DNA of 6,692 bases from Fidelibacterota bacterium (GTDB lineage: Bacteria > Bipolaricaulota > Bipolaricaulia > Bipolaricaulales > Bipolaricaulaceae), in contig JAJRVI010000096.1 in assembly GCA_024277405.1 (NCBI GenBank), forward strand, positions 1-6,692. Direction: 5' to 3'. The position numbers and the translations under genes were made by a program. The notes under the pieces were generated by a model. It made no database searches, was not told the DNA's origin, and worked only from the letters and a program-made list of their open reading frames with translations. This document shows positions 1-6,031 of this stretch, in pieces. How positions within the stretch are numbered: the stretch's first letter is position 1; every line of letters begins with the position of its first letter.

Positions 1-1065
1 CCGCCGGCGGGGGACCCGTTGCGGCGTATCGCCCAGATCTACGGGGGGAACTTCGCCAAACGGCTCACCCCGGTGGAGATAGAGGAGCCCGGCTACAGGC
101 TCCGCGCCTTTTTCGGTCCCCCCGAGCTCCACCGCCCGACCCGGTCGGATCAGTTCCTCTTCCTCTCCGGGAGGCCCGTGCAGCTCGGGTCGTTGGGCGG
201 GGCGCTGGAGGAGATTTACTCCCGGTACCTTCCCCGCGGGGAGCACCCCGTCTTCTTCCTCTACCTCGAGGTCGACCCCTTCCTCGTGGACGTGAACGTC
301 CACCCCCAGAAGCACGAGGTCCGCTTCCGCAACGAGGCCGCGGTACGGGACCTCCTGAGACGGGCGGCCCGCGCCGCCCTGGGACGGACGACCGTCCCGC
401 TCCTCCCTTCCCGCCCAGTTCCCTCTGAACCCCTCGGGGCGCCGCCGTCCGCGGCGTGGGGGGAGGTGAGGGACGGGCTCCTCTCCCCGGACCGGGCGGC
501 GCGGCCGTGGCGGGTGCTGGGCCAGGCGCGGGGGCGCTATATCATCGTGGAGACCGGGGAGGGGCTGGAGATCGTCGACCAGCACGTGGCTCATGAGCGC
601 GTCCTCTTCGAGAGGTTCCACGATGGCGAGGAGGTCCCCTCCCACCTCCTCCTCACCCCCGTAACGCTGGAATTCCCGGCCGATGTGGCCGCCGCCCTCC
701 GGGAGGAGCTCCCCCGCCTGCGGAGGCTGGGGGTGCTGCTGGAGCCCTTCGGGGAGCGGGGGTTCCTCCTGCGGGGATGGCCCGCCCCGCTGGCGGAGGG
801 ACGGGCCCGGGGCGACTTCCGCGTATCGCTGGAGGCCGCGGCCGTACGCGCACTCCAAGGGGGAGAGATCCCCCTCCTCGAGCTCTGGCGCGAGCTCGCC
901 TGTGCGGGGGCGATCAAGGCGGGTGAGGCCCTTTCCCCCTCGGAGCAGGAGGCCCTGATCGCAGCATGGAAGGCCACGCGGGAGCCCGCGCGCTGTCCCC
1001 ACGGACGCCCCGTGGTCCTCCGGGTCACGTGGGAGGAGCTGGCCCGGCGCCTGGGGCGGGACTAG
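1..1065 (+). CDS. mutL: DNA mismatch repair protein MutL, 3' portion (5' end outside window)
   Basis: MutL couples mismatch recognition by MutS to strand incision and excision. The frame is open from base 1, so the start lies upstream; 354 codons are present and roughly 200 N-terminal residues, including the ATPase motifs, are missing. Visible first is the end of the N-terminal GHKL/S5-like domain, with the MutL signature NVHPQKHEVRFR at 295-330. A short proline-rich linker (about 380-510) follows, then the C-terminal dimerisation domain. This carries the endonuclease motif DQHVAHE with a second Glu five residues on (577-612), ACAGAIKAGE (898-927) and CPHGRP (994-1011). These mark the metal-dependent nicking type of MutL found in bacteria without MutH. 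Oddities: the usual DQHA is DQHV, the C-terminal FxR motif appears as LGR, and the linker is only about 40 residues. The TAG stop shares a CTAG with the stop of the convergent lipid kinase gene. Confidence 0.97.
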   Translation, partial: PPAGDPLRRIAQIYGGNFAKRLTPVEIEEPGYRLRAFFGPPELHRPTRSDQFLFLSGRPVQLGSLGGALEEIYSRYLPRGEHPVFFLYLEVDPFLVDVNVHPQKHEVRFRNEAAVRDLLRRAARAALGRTTVPLLPSRPVPSEPLGAPPSAAWGEVRDGLLSPDRAARPWRVLGQARGRYIIVETGEGLEIVDQHVAHERVLFERFHDGEEVPSHLLLTPVTLEFPADVAAALREELPRLRRLGVLLEPFGERGFLLRGWPAPLAEGRARGDFRVSLEAAAVRALQGGEIPLLELWRELACAGAIKAGEALSPSEQEALIAAWKATREPARCPHGRPVVLRVTWEELARRLGRD

Positions 1066-1958
1066 CAGATCACCCGTAACGCCCCGGGACGCACCTCCGC
1101 GCGGAGGGAGGTCACCGGTTTAGGGAGGATCTCGCCATCCAGGTGAGCGGGAACGGGGCGGGTGAGCTCCACCCTCACCTCCTTGACCCGGATCCGCCTC
1201 GTTCCGGGGAGCCTCAGATAGGTCCCGTCACGGAAGCGCACGAGGAGGGGGAACCGGCGAGGAACGGAGCGGTCCTCCACCAACACGAGATCGAGGAACC
1301 CGTCGTCGGGCGCGGCACCAGGGGCCATATGGAACCCTCCCCCGGCGTAGGGGCCGTTCTGCAGGGGAAGCAGGGCCAGCACCCCCTCGTAGCGGCTCCC
1401 GTCCGCCTCCACCCGGGCCCGCACGCCGCGGAACCGGAAGAGCTCGAACACCGCGGCCCACAGATATCCGAGTTCCCCCCGCAGGAAGCGCATCCGTTTG
1501 TAGTCGAGCGCGATCTGCCCGTCGATCCCGGCGCCGAAGCAGTTGAGGAAGTACCTCGTTCCGAGGCCATCCGCCTCCACTGCCCCCACGTCCACTTCCC
1601 TGGCCCGCCCCCGGGCGAGGACATCCAACGCCCCCGCCACGTCCCCGGGAATGCCCACCGCCTTCACGAAATCGTTGCCCGAGCCGCAGGGGATGATCCC
1701 CATGGGTACCCCGCTTCCCACCAGGGCCTGGGCCACCTCGTTGAGGGTGCCGTCCCCGCCGGCCGCGGCCACCGCGGAGAAGCCCGCCTCCAGGGCGGCA
1801 CGGGCGAGCTCGGTGGCGTGTCCGGGGCCCCGCGTCACGAAGAGCTCGTAGGCGAGGCCGTGGCCGGTGAGGCCCCGCTCGATCTCCGCCCGTCTCTCCC
1901 CGGCACGGCCGCGGTCAGCCGCCGGGTTCAGGATCACCGCGATCCTCATCGCGTCCAC
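1062..1958 (-). CDS. YegS/BmrU-family diacylglycerol/lipid kinase
   Basis: A 298-residue protein of the diacylglycerol kinase catalytic family, which phosphorylates diacylglycerol or related lipids with ATP at the inner face of the membrane. The N-terminus has the ILNP strand (residues 9-12). The nucleotide-binding GGDGTLNE motif is at 67-74 and GSGNDF at 92-97. Later come NGPYAGGGF followed by a P-x-A-x-x-D-D-G type segment, and a DGE near the C-terminus, all typical of the family. Length is normal (about 290-310). I chose the GTG start at 1958 because AAAGGGG lies 7 bases upstream; an in-frame ATG three codons later (1949) is 16 bases from that site. It sits 25 bases behind dinB on the same strand, so the two are probably co-transcribed. 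No membrane segment is evident. The lipid substrate cannot be told from sequence, and sphingosine/ceramide kinase-like activity is a less likely alternative. Confidence 0.93.
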   Translation of the reverse strand: MDAMRIAVILNPAADRGRAGERRAEIERGLTGHGLAYELFVTRGPGHATELARAALEAGFSAVAAAGGDGTLNEVAQALVGSGVPMGIIPCGSGNDFVKAVGIPGDVAGALDVLARGRAREVDVGAVEADGLGTRYFLNCFGAGIDGQIALDYKRMRFLRGELGYLWAAVFELFRFRGVRARVEADGSRYEGVLALLPLQNGPYAGGGFHMAPGAAPDDGFLDLVLVEDRSVPRRFPLLVRFRDGTYLRLPGTRRIRVKEVRVELTRPVPAHLDGEILPKPVTSLRAEVRPGALRVIC

Positions 1959-1965
1959 AGGATAT

Positions 1966-1972
1966 CCCCTTT
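1966..1972 (-). promoter_or_regulatory. Ribosome binding site of the lipid kinase gene
   Basis: On the minus strand AAAGGGG precedes the GTG at 1958 with a 7-base spacer. This supports the GTG start over the ATG at 1949. The site lies in the 25-base gap after the dinB stop. Confidence 0.6.
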
Positions 1973-1983
1973 CGCCCGCGGCG

Positions 1984-3135
1984 TCAGCGGACGGCGTCCC
2001 CGTCGGGGCCCAAGGTCACCGCATCGGCGCCGAATTTCCTCCGGAGCTTCAGGATCGTGTGGGAGAGTTCCTCCGGGGCGAACAGGTGCAGAGTGCGGAA
2101 CCCCGCAGGGACGAGCTCCCCCACGCCCACCCCCAGGAGCCTCACTCCCTCCTCCCACCCGGACAGGCGCGTGAGTAACGCCAGGGCCGCTTCGGCAATG
2201 AGGACGGCGTTGTCGGTGGGCTCGGGGAGGCGCATCTGTCGCGTGTGGGTCGCGAAGCACGCGAAGCGGACCTTGATCCGTACGAGGCGCGCCAGGTAGC
2301 CCTGGGCGTGGAGCCTGTCGGCGACGGCCAGGGCCAGCTTCCGTACCTCGGCCCGGATGGCCTGTGGGTCGTGGAGGTCCACGGGAAAGGTGCGTTCCTG
2401 GGAGAGGCTCTTCGCCTCCCGCTCGGGGACCACCGGGCTCTCGTCGATCCCACGGGCGAGGCGGGAGAGCTGCGCCCCGACCCGGGGGCCGAACCACGCG
2501 GAGAGGAGCCCGGGATCCGTCTCCCTCAGATCCCGCACCGTGCGGATTCCGAACGACCTGAGCCGCCCCGCGGTAACGGGACCGATCCCCCATAGTACCT
2601 CCACCGGCAACGGATCGAGGAACCCCTGGACGCCCTCCGGGGGCACGATCGAGAGCCCGCCGGGCTTCGCGCGATCCGAGGCCACCTTGGCCACGAGTTT
2701 ATTGGGCCCGAGCCCCACCGAGCAGGATAGCCCGGTCTCCTGTGGGATGCGGCGGTGGATCTCCCGGGCCACGCGCGCGGGCGACCCGTGGAGGCGTTCG
2801 GTACCGGTGAGGTCGAGGAACGCCTCGTCCAGCGAGATCGGCTCCACGAGGGGCGTGTACTCGTAGAGGATCTTTCGGATCCGGTCGGCGACCTCGGCGT
2901 AGCGGTCGAACCGCGGGGGCAGGAAGATCCCGTGGGGACAGAGCGCCCTCGCTTTGGCCATGGGCATGGCGGAGCGGACCCCGAACCTGCGGGCCTCGTA
3001 GGAGGCGGTGGCCACCACGCCCCGGGGGCCGAGGCCCCCCACGATCACCGGCTTCCCCCGCAGCCCCGGGTTATCCAGTTGCTCCACGGACGCGTAGAAC
3101 GCGTCCATGTCCACGTGCAGGATCCAACGCCCCAC
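1984..3135 (-). CDS. dinB: DNA polymerase IV (Y-family translesion polymerase)
   Basis: A 383-residue Y-family polymerase that copies past damaged template bases. The palm opens with HVDMDAFYASVE (residues 7-18): D9 is a metal ligand and Y14 aligns with the sugar steric gate. SYEARRFGVRSAMP forms the fingers signature. SLDEAF supplies the catalytic D103 and E104. GLGPNKLVAKVASDRAKP is the conserved palm segment before the thumb, and the thumb has a helix-hairpin-helix (WGIGPVTAGRLRSFGI). The little-finger domain begins near KSLSQERTF. Near the C-terminus TLHLF (348-352) sits where many DinB proteins carry a beta-clamp-binding motif, so it may be a degenerate version. The GTG at 3135 is the only usable start: the frame meets a TAG five codons upstream, and AGAGG lies just before it with a short 3-base spacer. 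It is transcribed divergently from the HD-GYP gene and is followed by the lipid kinase gene. I see no recognisable LexA box. Confidence 0.97.
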   Translation of the reverse strand: MGRWILHVDMDAFYASVEQLDNPGLRGKPVIVGGLGPRGVVATASYEARRFGVRSAMPMAKARALCPHGIFLPPRFDRYAEVADRIRKILYEYTPLVEPISLDEAFLDLTGTERLHGSPARVAREIHRRIPQETGLSCSVGLGPNKLVAKVASDRAKPGGLSIVPPEGVQGFLDPLPVEVLWGIGPVTAGRLRSFGIRTVRDLRETDPGLLSAWFGPRVGAQLSRLARGIDESPVVPEREAKSLSQERTFPVDLHDPQAIRAEVRKLALAVADRLHAQGYLARLVRIKVRFACFATHTRQMRLPEPTDNAVLIAEAALALLTRLSGWEEGVRLLGVGVGELVPAGFRTLHLFAPEELSHTILKLRRKFGADAVTLGPDGDAVR

Positions 3136-3154
3136 GGTCCTCTTATCCTACCAC

Positions 3155-3180
3155 GGCCGGAGGAGGGGAACACTCCGGCC
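3155..3180. repeat. Perfect 8-bp inverted repeat, candidate operator
   Basis: GGCCGGAG (3155-3162) and CTCCGGCC (3173-3180) are exact reverse complements separated by 10 bases, with half-site centres 18 bases apart. It lies between the two divergent start codons. The spacing could suit a dimeric regulator on one DNA face, or the repeat could form an RNA hairpin in either leader. GC-rich DNA produces such repeats by chance fairly easily, so a regulatory role is inference. Confidence 0.35.
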
Positions 3181-3193
3181 CGGGTGTGGCTGT

Positions 3194-3200
3194 GGAGGTG
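3194..3200 (+). promoter_or_regulatory. Ribosome binding site deciding the HD-GYP gene start
   Basis: GGAGGTG ends 8 bases before the ATG at 3209. It decides the start: the open frame extends upstream to an ATG at 3107, but that would overlap dinB and add 34 residues with no domain similarity. Confidence 0.75.
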
Positions 3201-3208
3201 GGAGTATA

Positions 3209-5218
3209 ATGGAATCGAACGGTCAAAATTCGTCCACATCCTGGGAGGTGGAGGACATCATCCCGTCCATGGGGACCGAGATCTTCCGGGATATGGTGGA
3301 GGAGTCTTCGGTGGGCTTTTACGTCCTCGACCCGCGGGGGAGGTTCGCCTATTTGAACGGGTCCCTGGCCAGGCTCTTCGGGTACCGCCCCGCCGAGCTC
3401 TTGGGGAGGGAGGCGTTGCGAGCCCTCGTCCATCCCGAGGACCGGGCCCGGCTGGCCCGCGAGGCCCGGCGCCTTTTGCGAGGGGAGGTTTCCTTCGCCC
3501 TCCTCTATTTCCGGGGGCGCAAGCGGGATGGCACCCATATCCACTGCGAGAGCCTGCTCTGGAGGGTGCGCAAGGGGCAGACTGCCCTCCTCGTGGGGAA
3601 TCTGCTGGACGTCACCGAGAGGGCCGTCTCCCAACACAAGCTCTCCCTGATACGCGAGCTCGGGCGAAAGGCGATCCTCCTCCGTGACGTGCGTGCCGTG
3701 GCCCGGGCGCTGGTGAAGGCGGTGGAGGAGGTGATGGGGGTCCGGACCTGCGGGCTTTGGCTGGTGGAGGGAGATGCCATCGTCCGGATCGCCCACGTCA
3801 TGGACGAGACCGGCATGCGACTCCCCCTGCACGCCGAAAAGGGGATCATCGCGGCCGCGGTCCGGGAGAAACGGCCGATCTACGTCCCGGATACGGAAAA
3901 GGAACCTCGGTATTTGCGGGGGAAATTCCATGCTCGATCCGAATTCTGTGTCCCCCTCATCGTGAGGGACAAGGTCGTGGGGGCGCTCAACGTCGAGAAG
4001 GAGGAAGTCGACGGGTTTTCCCAGGCGGATAGGGAGCTGATCGAGGCCCTGGCCACGGTGGCCGCGATCGCCATTGAGAACGCGCTTCAGTTCGAGAACG
4101 AAAGGAGGATGTTGAAACAGCTCAGGCTTATAAACGAGGTGGCCTTACGGACCGCGTCCTTGAGGGCCCCGGAGGCACTGTACCGGGAAACGGTGGACAC
4201 GATCGCGCAGGAGTTCGGCTACCACCTGGTGAGCCTCTTCACCCCGGATGGGGAAGAGCTGGTCCTCCGGGCGGTCGCGGGGGAGCTCGCGGGGCTTATC
4301 TCCCCCGGCTACCGCCAATCCGCGGACGCCGGGATCTTGGGACACGTGGTCCGCACCGGCCAACCGTACTTGGCCGCCGATGTGGGACGTGATCCGCTGT
4401 ACGTGTCCTGTAGGGGAGGGAAACGCGACCTCCCTGTCCGCTCGGAGCTCTGTGTGCCCATAAAGGCTGGCACACGCGTGCTCGGGGTCCTCGACATCCA
4501 AAGCCGGGAGCCGGACGCATTCAGCGAAGCCGACGTGGAGACCGCCGAGGCCATCGCCCGGTGGATAGCGGTGGCGGTGGAGAACGCCCACCTCTACGCC
4601 AAATTGCGCCGATCCCTGGAGGGCACGGCAACCACGCTGGCCCACGTGGTGGAGATAAGGGATCCCTTCACCTCGGGACACCAACGGCGCGTGGCGGCCC
4701 TGGCCGCGGCCATTGCCGAGGAAATGGGACTCCCACGTGACAGGATCCATGCGGTACGCACCGCGGCCCTGCTCCACGACCTCGGCAAGATAGCGGTACC
4801 GGCCGAAGTCCTCAACAAACCTGGTCACCTCAACGATCTGGAGCGGGATCTGGTGCGGGAACATCCCGCCGCGGCATACCGCATATTGAGGGAAGTCCCG
4901 TTCCCGTACCCGGTGGCGGAGATCGTGCTGCAGCACCACGAACGCCTGGACGGCTCAGGCTACCCCAAGGGCCTCAAGGGGGAGGAGATCCTCTTGGAAG
5001 CGCGGATCCTGGCCGTGGCCGACGTGGTGGAAGCCATGCTTTCCCACCGCCCCTATCGACCCCCCTATCCCCTCGGAGAGGTCCTCGAAGAGATCGAGAC
5101 GAAGAAAGGGATCGCGTACGACCCCCGGGTGGTCGAGGCCTGCCTCCGCCTCTTTAAAGAGAAAGGCTTCGTCCTTCCCGAACCCCCGATTTCCGCGGGC
5201 CAGATCCCGGGCGAATGA
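3209..5218 (+). CDS. PAS-GAF-GAF-HD-GYP protein, probable cyclic-di-GMP phosphodiesterase
   Basis: A 669-residue signalling protein with no membrane segment or signal peptide, so probably a cytoplasmic sensor. Domains in order: PAS (about 22-135), first GAF (about 145-295), second GAF (about 305-460) and HD-GYP (about 465-655). The HD-GYP domain is complete: H491 (GHQRRV), the HDLGK motif H523-D524 with K527, H552 (REHP), H576-H577, the GSGYP signature at 582-586, and D605 in DVVEAMLSHRPYRPP. Such domains hydrolyse cyclic-di-GMP, usually to pGpG or GMP, and some act on cGAMP. The PAS and GAF domains presumably bind ligands that tune this activity; the ligands cannot be read from sequence. It has no GGDEF domain, so it should only degrade the messenger. 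It diverges from dinB and ends 56 bases before the remnant gene at 5275. Start chosen from GGAGGTG 8 bases upstream. Confidence 0.93.
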   Translation: MESNGQNSSTSWEVEDIIPSMGTEIFRDMVEESSVGFYVLDPRGRFAYLNGSLARLFGYRPAELLGREALRALVHPEDRARLAREARRLLRGEVSFALLYFRGRKRDGTHIHCESLLWRVRKGQTALLVGNLLDVTERAVSQHKLSLIRELGRKAILLRDVRAVARALVKAVEEVMGVRTCGLWLVEGDAIVRIAHVMDETGMRLPLHAEKGIIAAAVREKRPIYVPDTEKEPRYLRGKFHARSEFCVPLIVRDKVVGALNVEKEEVDGFSQADRELIEALATVAAIAIENALQFENERRMLKQLRLINEVALRTASLRAPEALYRETVDTIAQEFGYHLVSLFTPDGEELVLRAVAGELAGLISPGYRQSADAGILGHVVRTGQPYLAADVGRDPLYVSCRGGKRDLPVRSELCVPIKAGTRVLGVLDIQSREPDAFSEADVETAEAIARWIAVAVENAHLYAKLRRSLEGTATTLAHVVEIRDPFTSGHQRRVAALAAAIAEEMGLPRDRIHAVRTAALLHDLGKIAVPAEVLNKPGHLNDLERDLVREHPAAAYRILREVPFPYPVAEIVLQHHERLDGSGYPKGLKGEEILLEARILAVADVVEAMLSHRPYRPPYPLGEVLEEIETKKGIAYDPRVVEACLRLFKEKGFVLPEPPISAGQIPGE

Positions 5219-5274
5219 GAGGTTGCCCCTCCCCTCTCGGCCCGTGGGGTGATGTTTCGTCCCGGGAAAGGGGA

Positions 5275-5589
5275 ATGGTGAAGAGGGAGAAGAGGTGGCG
5301 GGAAAAGCTACGGAGCGGCGAGCGGGGGGGTGGTGGAGGATCCGAAGGGCCGGGGCCCGATGTTCATCCCCGAGATCCGGGAGGTGCCCCCCGGAGAAGC
5401 CCATCACGGCGGGAGGGTTGCGGGCACATCTCGCCCGGAAATTCGGGGCCGACTTCACCTGCCCCCCTGGTCATGGGGATGCTCCCGCGGATCGTGGCCG
5501 AGGCCACCGAGGGGCAGCGAGGTCACGGACGCGTTGTTCAGGTTGTAAAACGGGGCGGACACCTGCCCGCCCCGTATTATCCCCGATAG
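5275..5589 (+). pseudogene. Frame-broken small gene, possibly MGMT-like family
   Basis: Three peptide pieces follow one another in the three plus-strand frames. From the ATG at 5275 comes a basic stretch (MVKREKRWREKLRSGER). After G7 (5324-5330) the next frame reads VVEDPKGRGPMFIPEIREVP. After C6 (5387-5392) the third frame reads ITAGGLRAHLARKFGADFTCP. After C6 (5462-5467) the first frame returns with MLPRIVAEATEGQRG and runs to TAG at 5587-5589. Removing one base from each run gives one open frame of about 103 codons. The reconstructed product recalls, from memory only, small conserved proteins annotated as MGMT-family, related to the DNA-binding domain of alkylguanine-DNA alkyltransferases and carrying a TCPLTTG-like motif. 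That match is tentative. The C-terminus looks short, because the last codons overlap the terminator hairpin of the opposing genes. It could be a decayed gene or a run of homopolymer sequencing errors. Confidence 0.55.
5546..5575 (-). terminator. Probable intrinsic terminator of the b5-like/rbr/SOR operon
   Basis: A perfect 9-bp GC-rich stem (5550-5558 with 5567-5575) encloses an 8-base loop. Read on the minus strand, the stem ends in a short T run (TTTT, then AC). It begins 26 bases after the superoxide reductase stop, the expected place. The T run is short, so efficiency is uncertain. On the plus strand the stem is followed by ATTATCCCC, so it may also weakly stop transcripts from the left. 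Confidence 0.6.
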
Positions 5590-5601
5590 CCCCCAGCCCT
5601 T

Positions 5602-5997
5602 TTAACCCACCACGATCCCCTTGGAGCTCTCCCAGAGCCCGTGGATATTGCAAAAGGAAACGGCGTACAGAGTCCCGGGCTTCTCGGTCCTCATGGTGAA
5701 TGTGGCCACGGGCTCGGTGTAGACGCTGCTCGTGTTCGGCCCCTGGGTCGAGGCCCCGTGGGCGGCGAAATCGAACCGCGCTACGTGATACGGGAACTTT
5801 TCTCCCTCGGGATGGAAGTACACGGAGATCCAGGCGATATGGTGCTCGGTGGTGTTGGGGTGGGGGATCTCCTTCCCCACAGAGACCGTCACCTGGAAGG
5901 GCTCCCCCGGCTTCACCTCCCCCGGTACCTCGATCACCGGGGCGTGTTTTTCCGCCTTCCAATCAGCACTTTGCACCAATTCACTTATTTTCGCCAT
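5602..5997 (-). CDS. Superoxide reductase, one-iron (neelaredoxin) class
   Basis: A 131-residue enzyme that reduces superoxide to hydrogen peroxide without releasing oxygen, a hallmark of anaerobes, acting in the cytoplasm with electrons usually from rubredoxin. The catalytic iron site is complete by pattern: H18 in EKHAP, H46 and H52 in HPNTTEHH, and C116 and H119 in CNIHG. The active-site Glu-Lys pair (E16-K17) before the first His is present. Spacing and sequence closely resemble the short archaeal enzymes. There is no N-terminal desulforedoxin domain with its four cysteines, so this is the one-iron class rather than desulfoferrodoxin proper. The ATG at 5997 follows AAGGAGG with a 4-base spacer. 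It is the last gene of the minus-strand operon, 34 bases behind rubrerythrin, whose substrate is the peroxide this enzyme makes. Confidence 0.97.
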   Translation of the reverse strand: MAKISELVQSADWKAEKHAPVIEVPGEVKPGEPFQVTVSVGKEIPHPNTTEHHIAWISVYFHPEGEKFPYHVARFDFAAHGASTQGPNTSSVYTEPVATFTMRTEKPGTLYAVSFCNIHGLWESSKGIVVG

Positions 5998-6001
5998 CTT
6001 T

Positions 6002-6008
6002 CCTCCTT
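6002..6008 (-). promoter_or_regulatory. Ribosome binding site of the superoxide reductase gene
   Basis: AAGGAGG on the minus strand, 4 bases before the ATG at 5997. It is a near-complete anti-Shine-Dalgarno match in the 34-base gap after rubrerythrin. No promoter is visible in the gap, which supports co-transcription. Confidence 0.7.
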
Positions 6009-6031
6009 TTCACCGCCGAGCGGGCGCCGGC

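Larger units (their letters stand above)
3136..3208. promoter_or_regulatory. Divergent intergenic region between dinB and the HD-GYP gene
   Basis: This 73-base spacer must hold the 5' control signals of both divergent genes, unless promoters lie inside the coding regions. It contains the 8-bp inverted repeat at 3155-3180 and the ribosome binding site of the HD-GYP gene. No convincing -35/-10 pair is visible for either direction. The minus-strand TAGGAT close to the dinB start matches a -10 box in only four of six positions and has no good -35 partner. Confidence 0.5.

Noticed and set aside
1094..1107. Perfect 14-base palindrome CCTCCGCGCGGAGG just after the mutL stop, as a terminator
   Set aside because: With a four-base loop only a 5-bp stem remains, no T run follows on either strand, and it lies inside the lipid kinase coding sequence.
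1143..2174. Long plus-strand open frame of 343 codons opposite the lipid kinase and the end of dinB
   Set aside because: It lies antisense to two genes with clear family motifs, and its peptide is rich in Pro, Gly, His and Arg with no recognisable domain. Long empty frames are common in GC-rich DNA.
3141..3200. LexA (SOS) box upstream of dinB
   Set aside because: Neither the E. coli CTGT-N8-ACAG pattern nor the Gram-positive GAAC-N4-GTTC pattern is present in the spacer.
3107..3208. N-terminal extension of the HD-GYP protein from the ATG at 3107
   Set aside because: It overlaps the dinB start, adds 34 low-complexity residues outside any domain, and a strong ribosome binding site precedes the ATG at 3209.
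3143..3931. A 262-codon minus-strand frame opposite the PAS/GAF region
   Set aside because: It mirrors the coding strand of a gene with clear PAS and GAF domains and has no recognisable content.
5217..5238. GAGAGG...CCTCTC hairpin at the end of the HD-GYP gene as a terminator
   Set aside because: The stem is only 6 bp, it overlaps the stop codon, and no T run follows.
5295..5699. A 134-codon plus-strand frame running into the superoxide reductase gene
   Set aside because: Only its part at about 5387-5467 looks protein-like and belongs to the broken gene; the rest is antisense to superoxide reductase and reads as Arg/Pro/Ser-rich noise.
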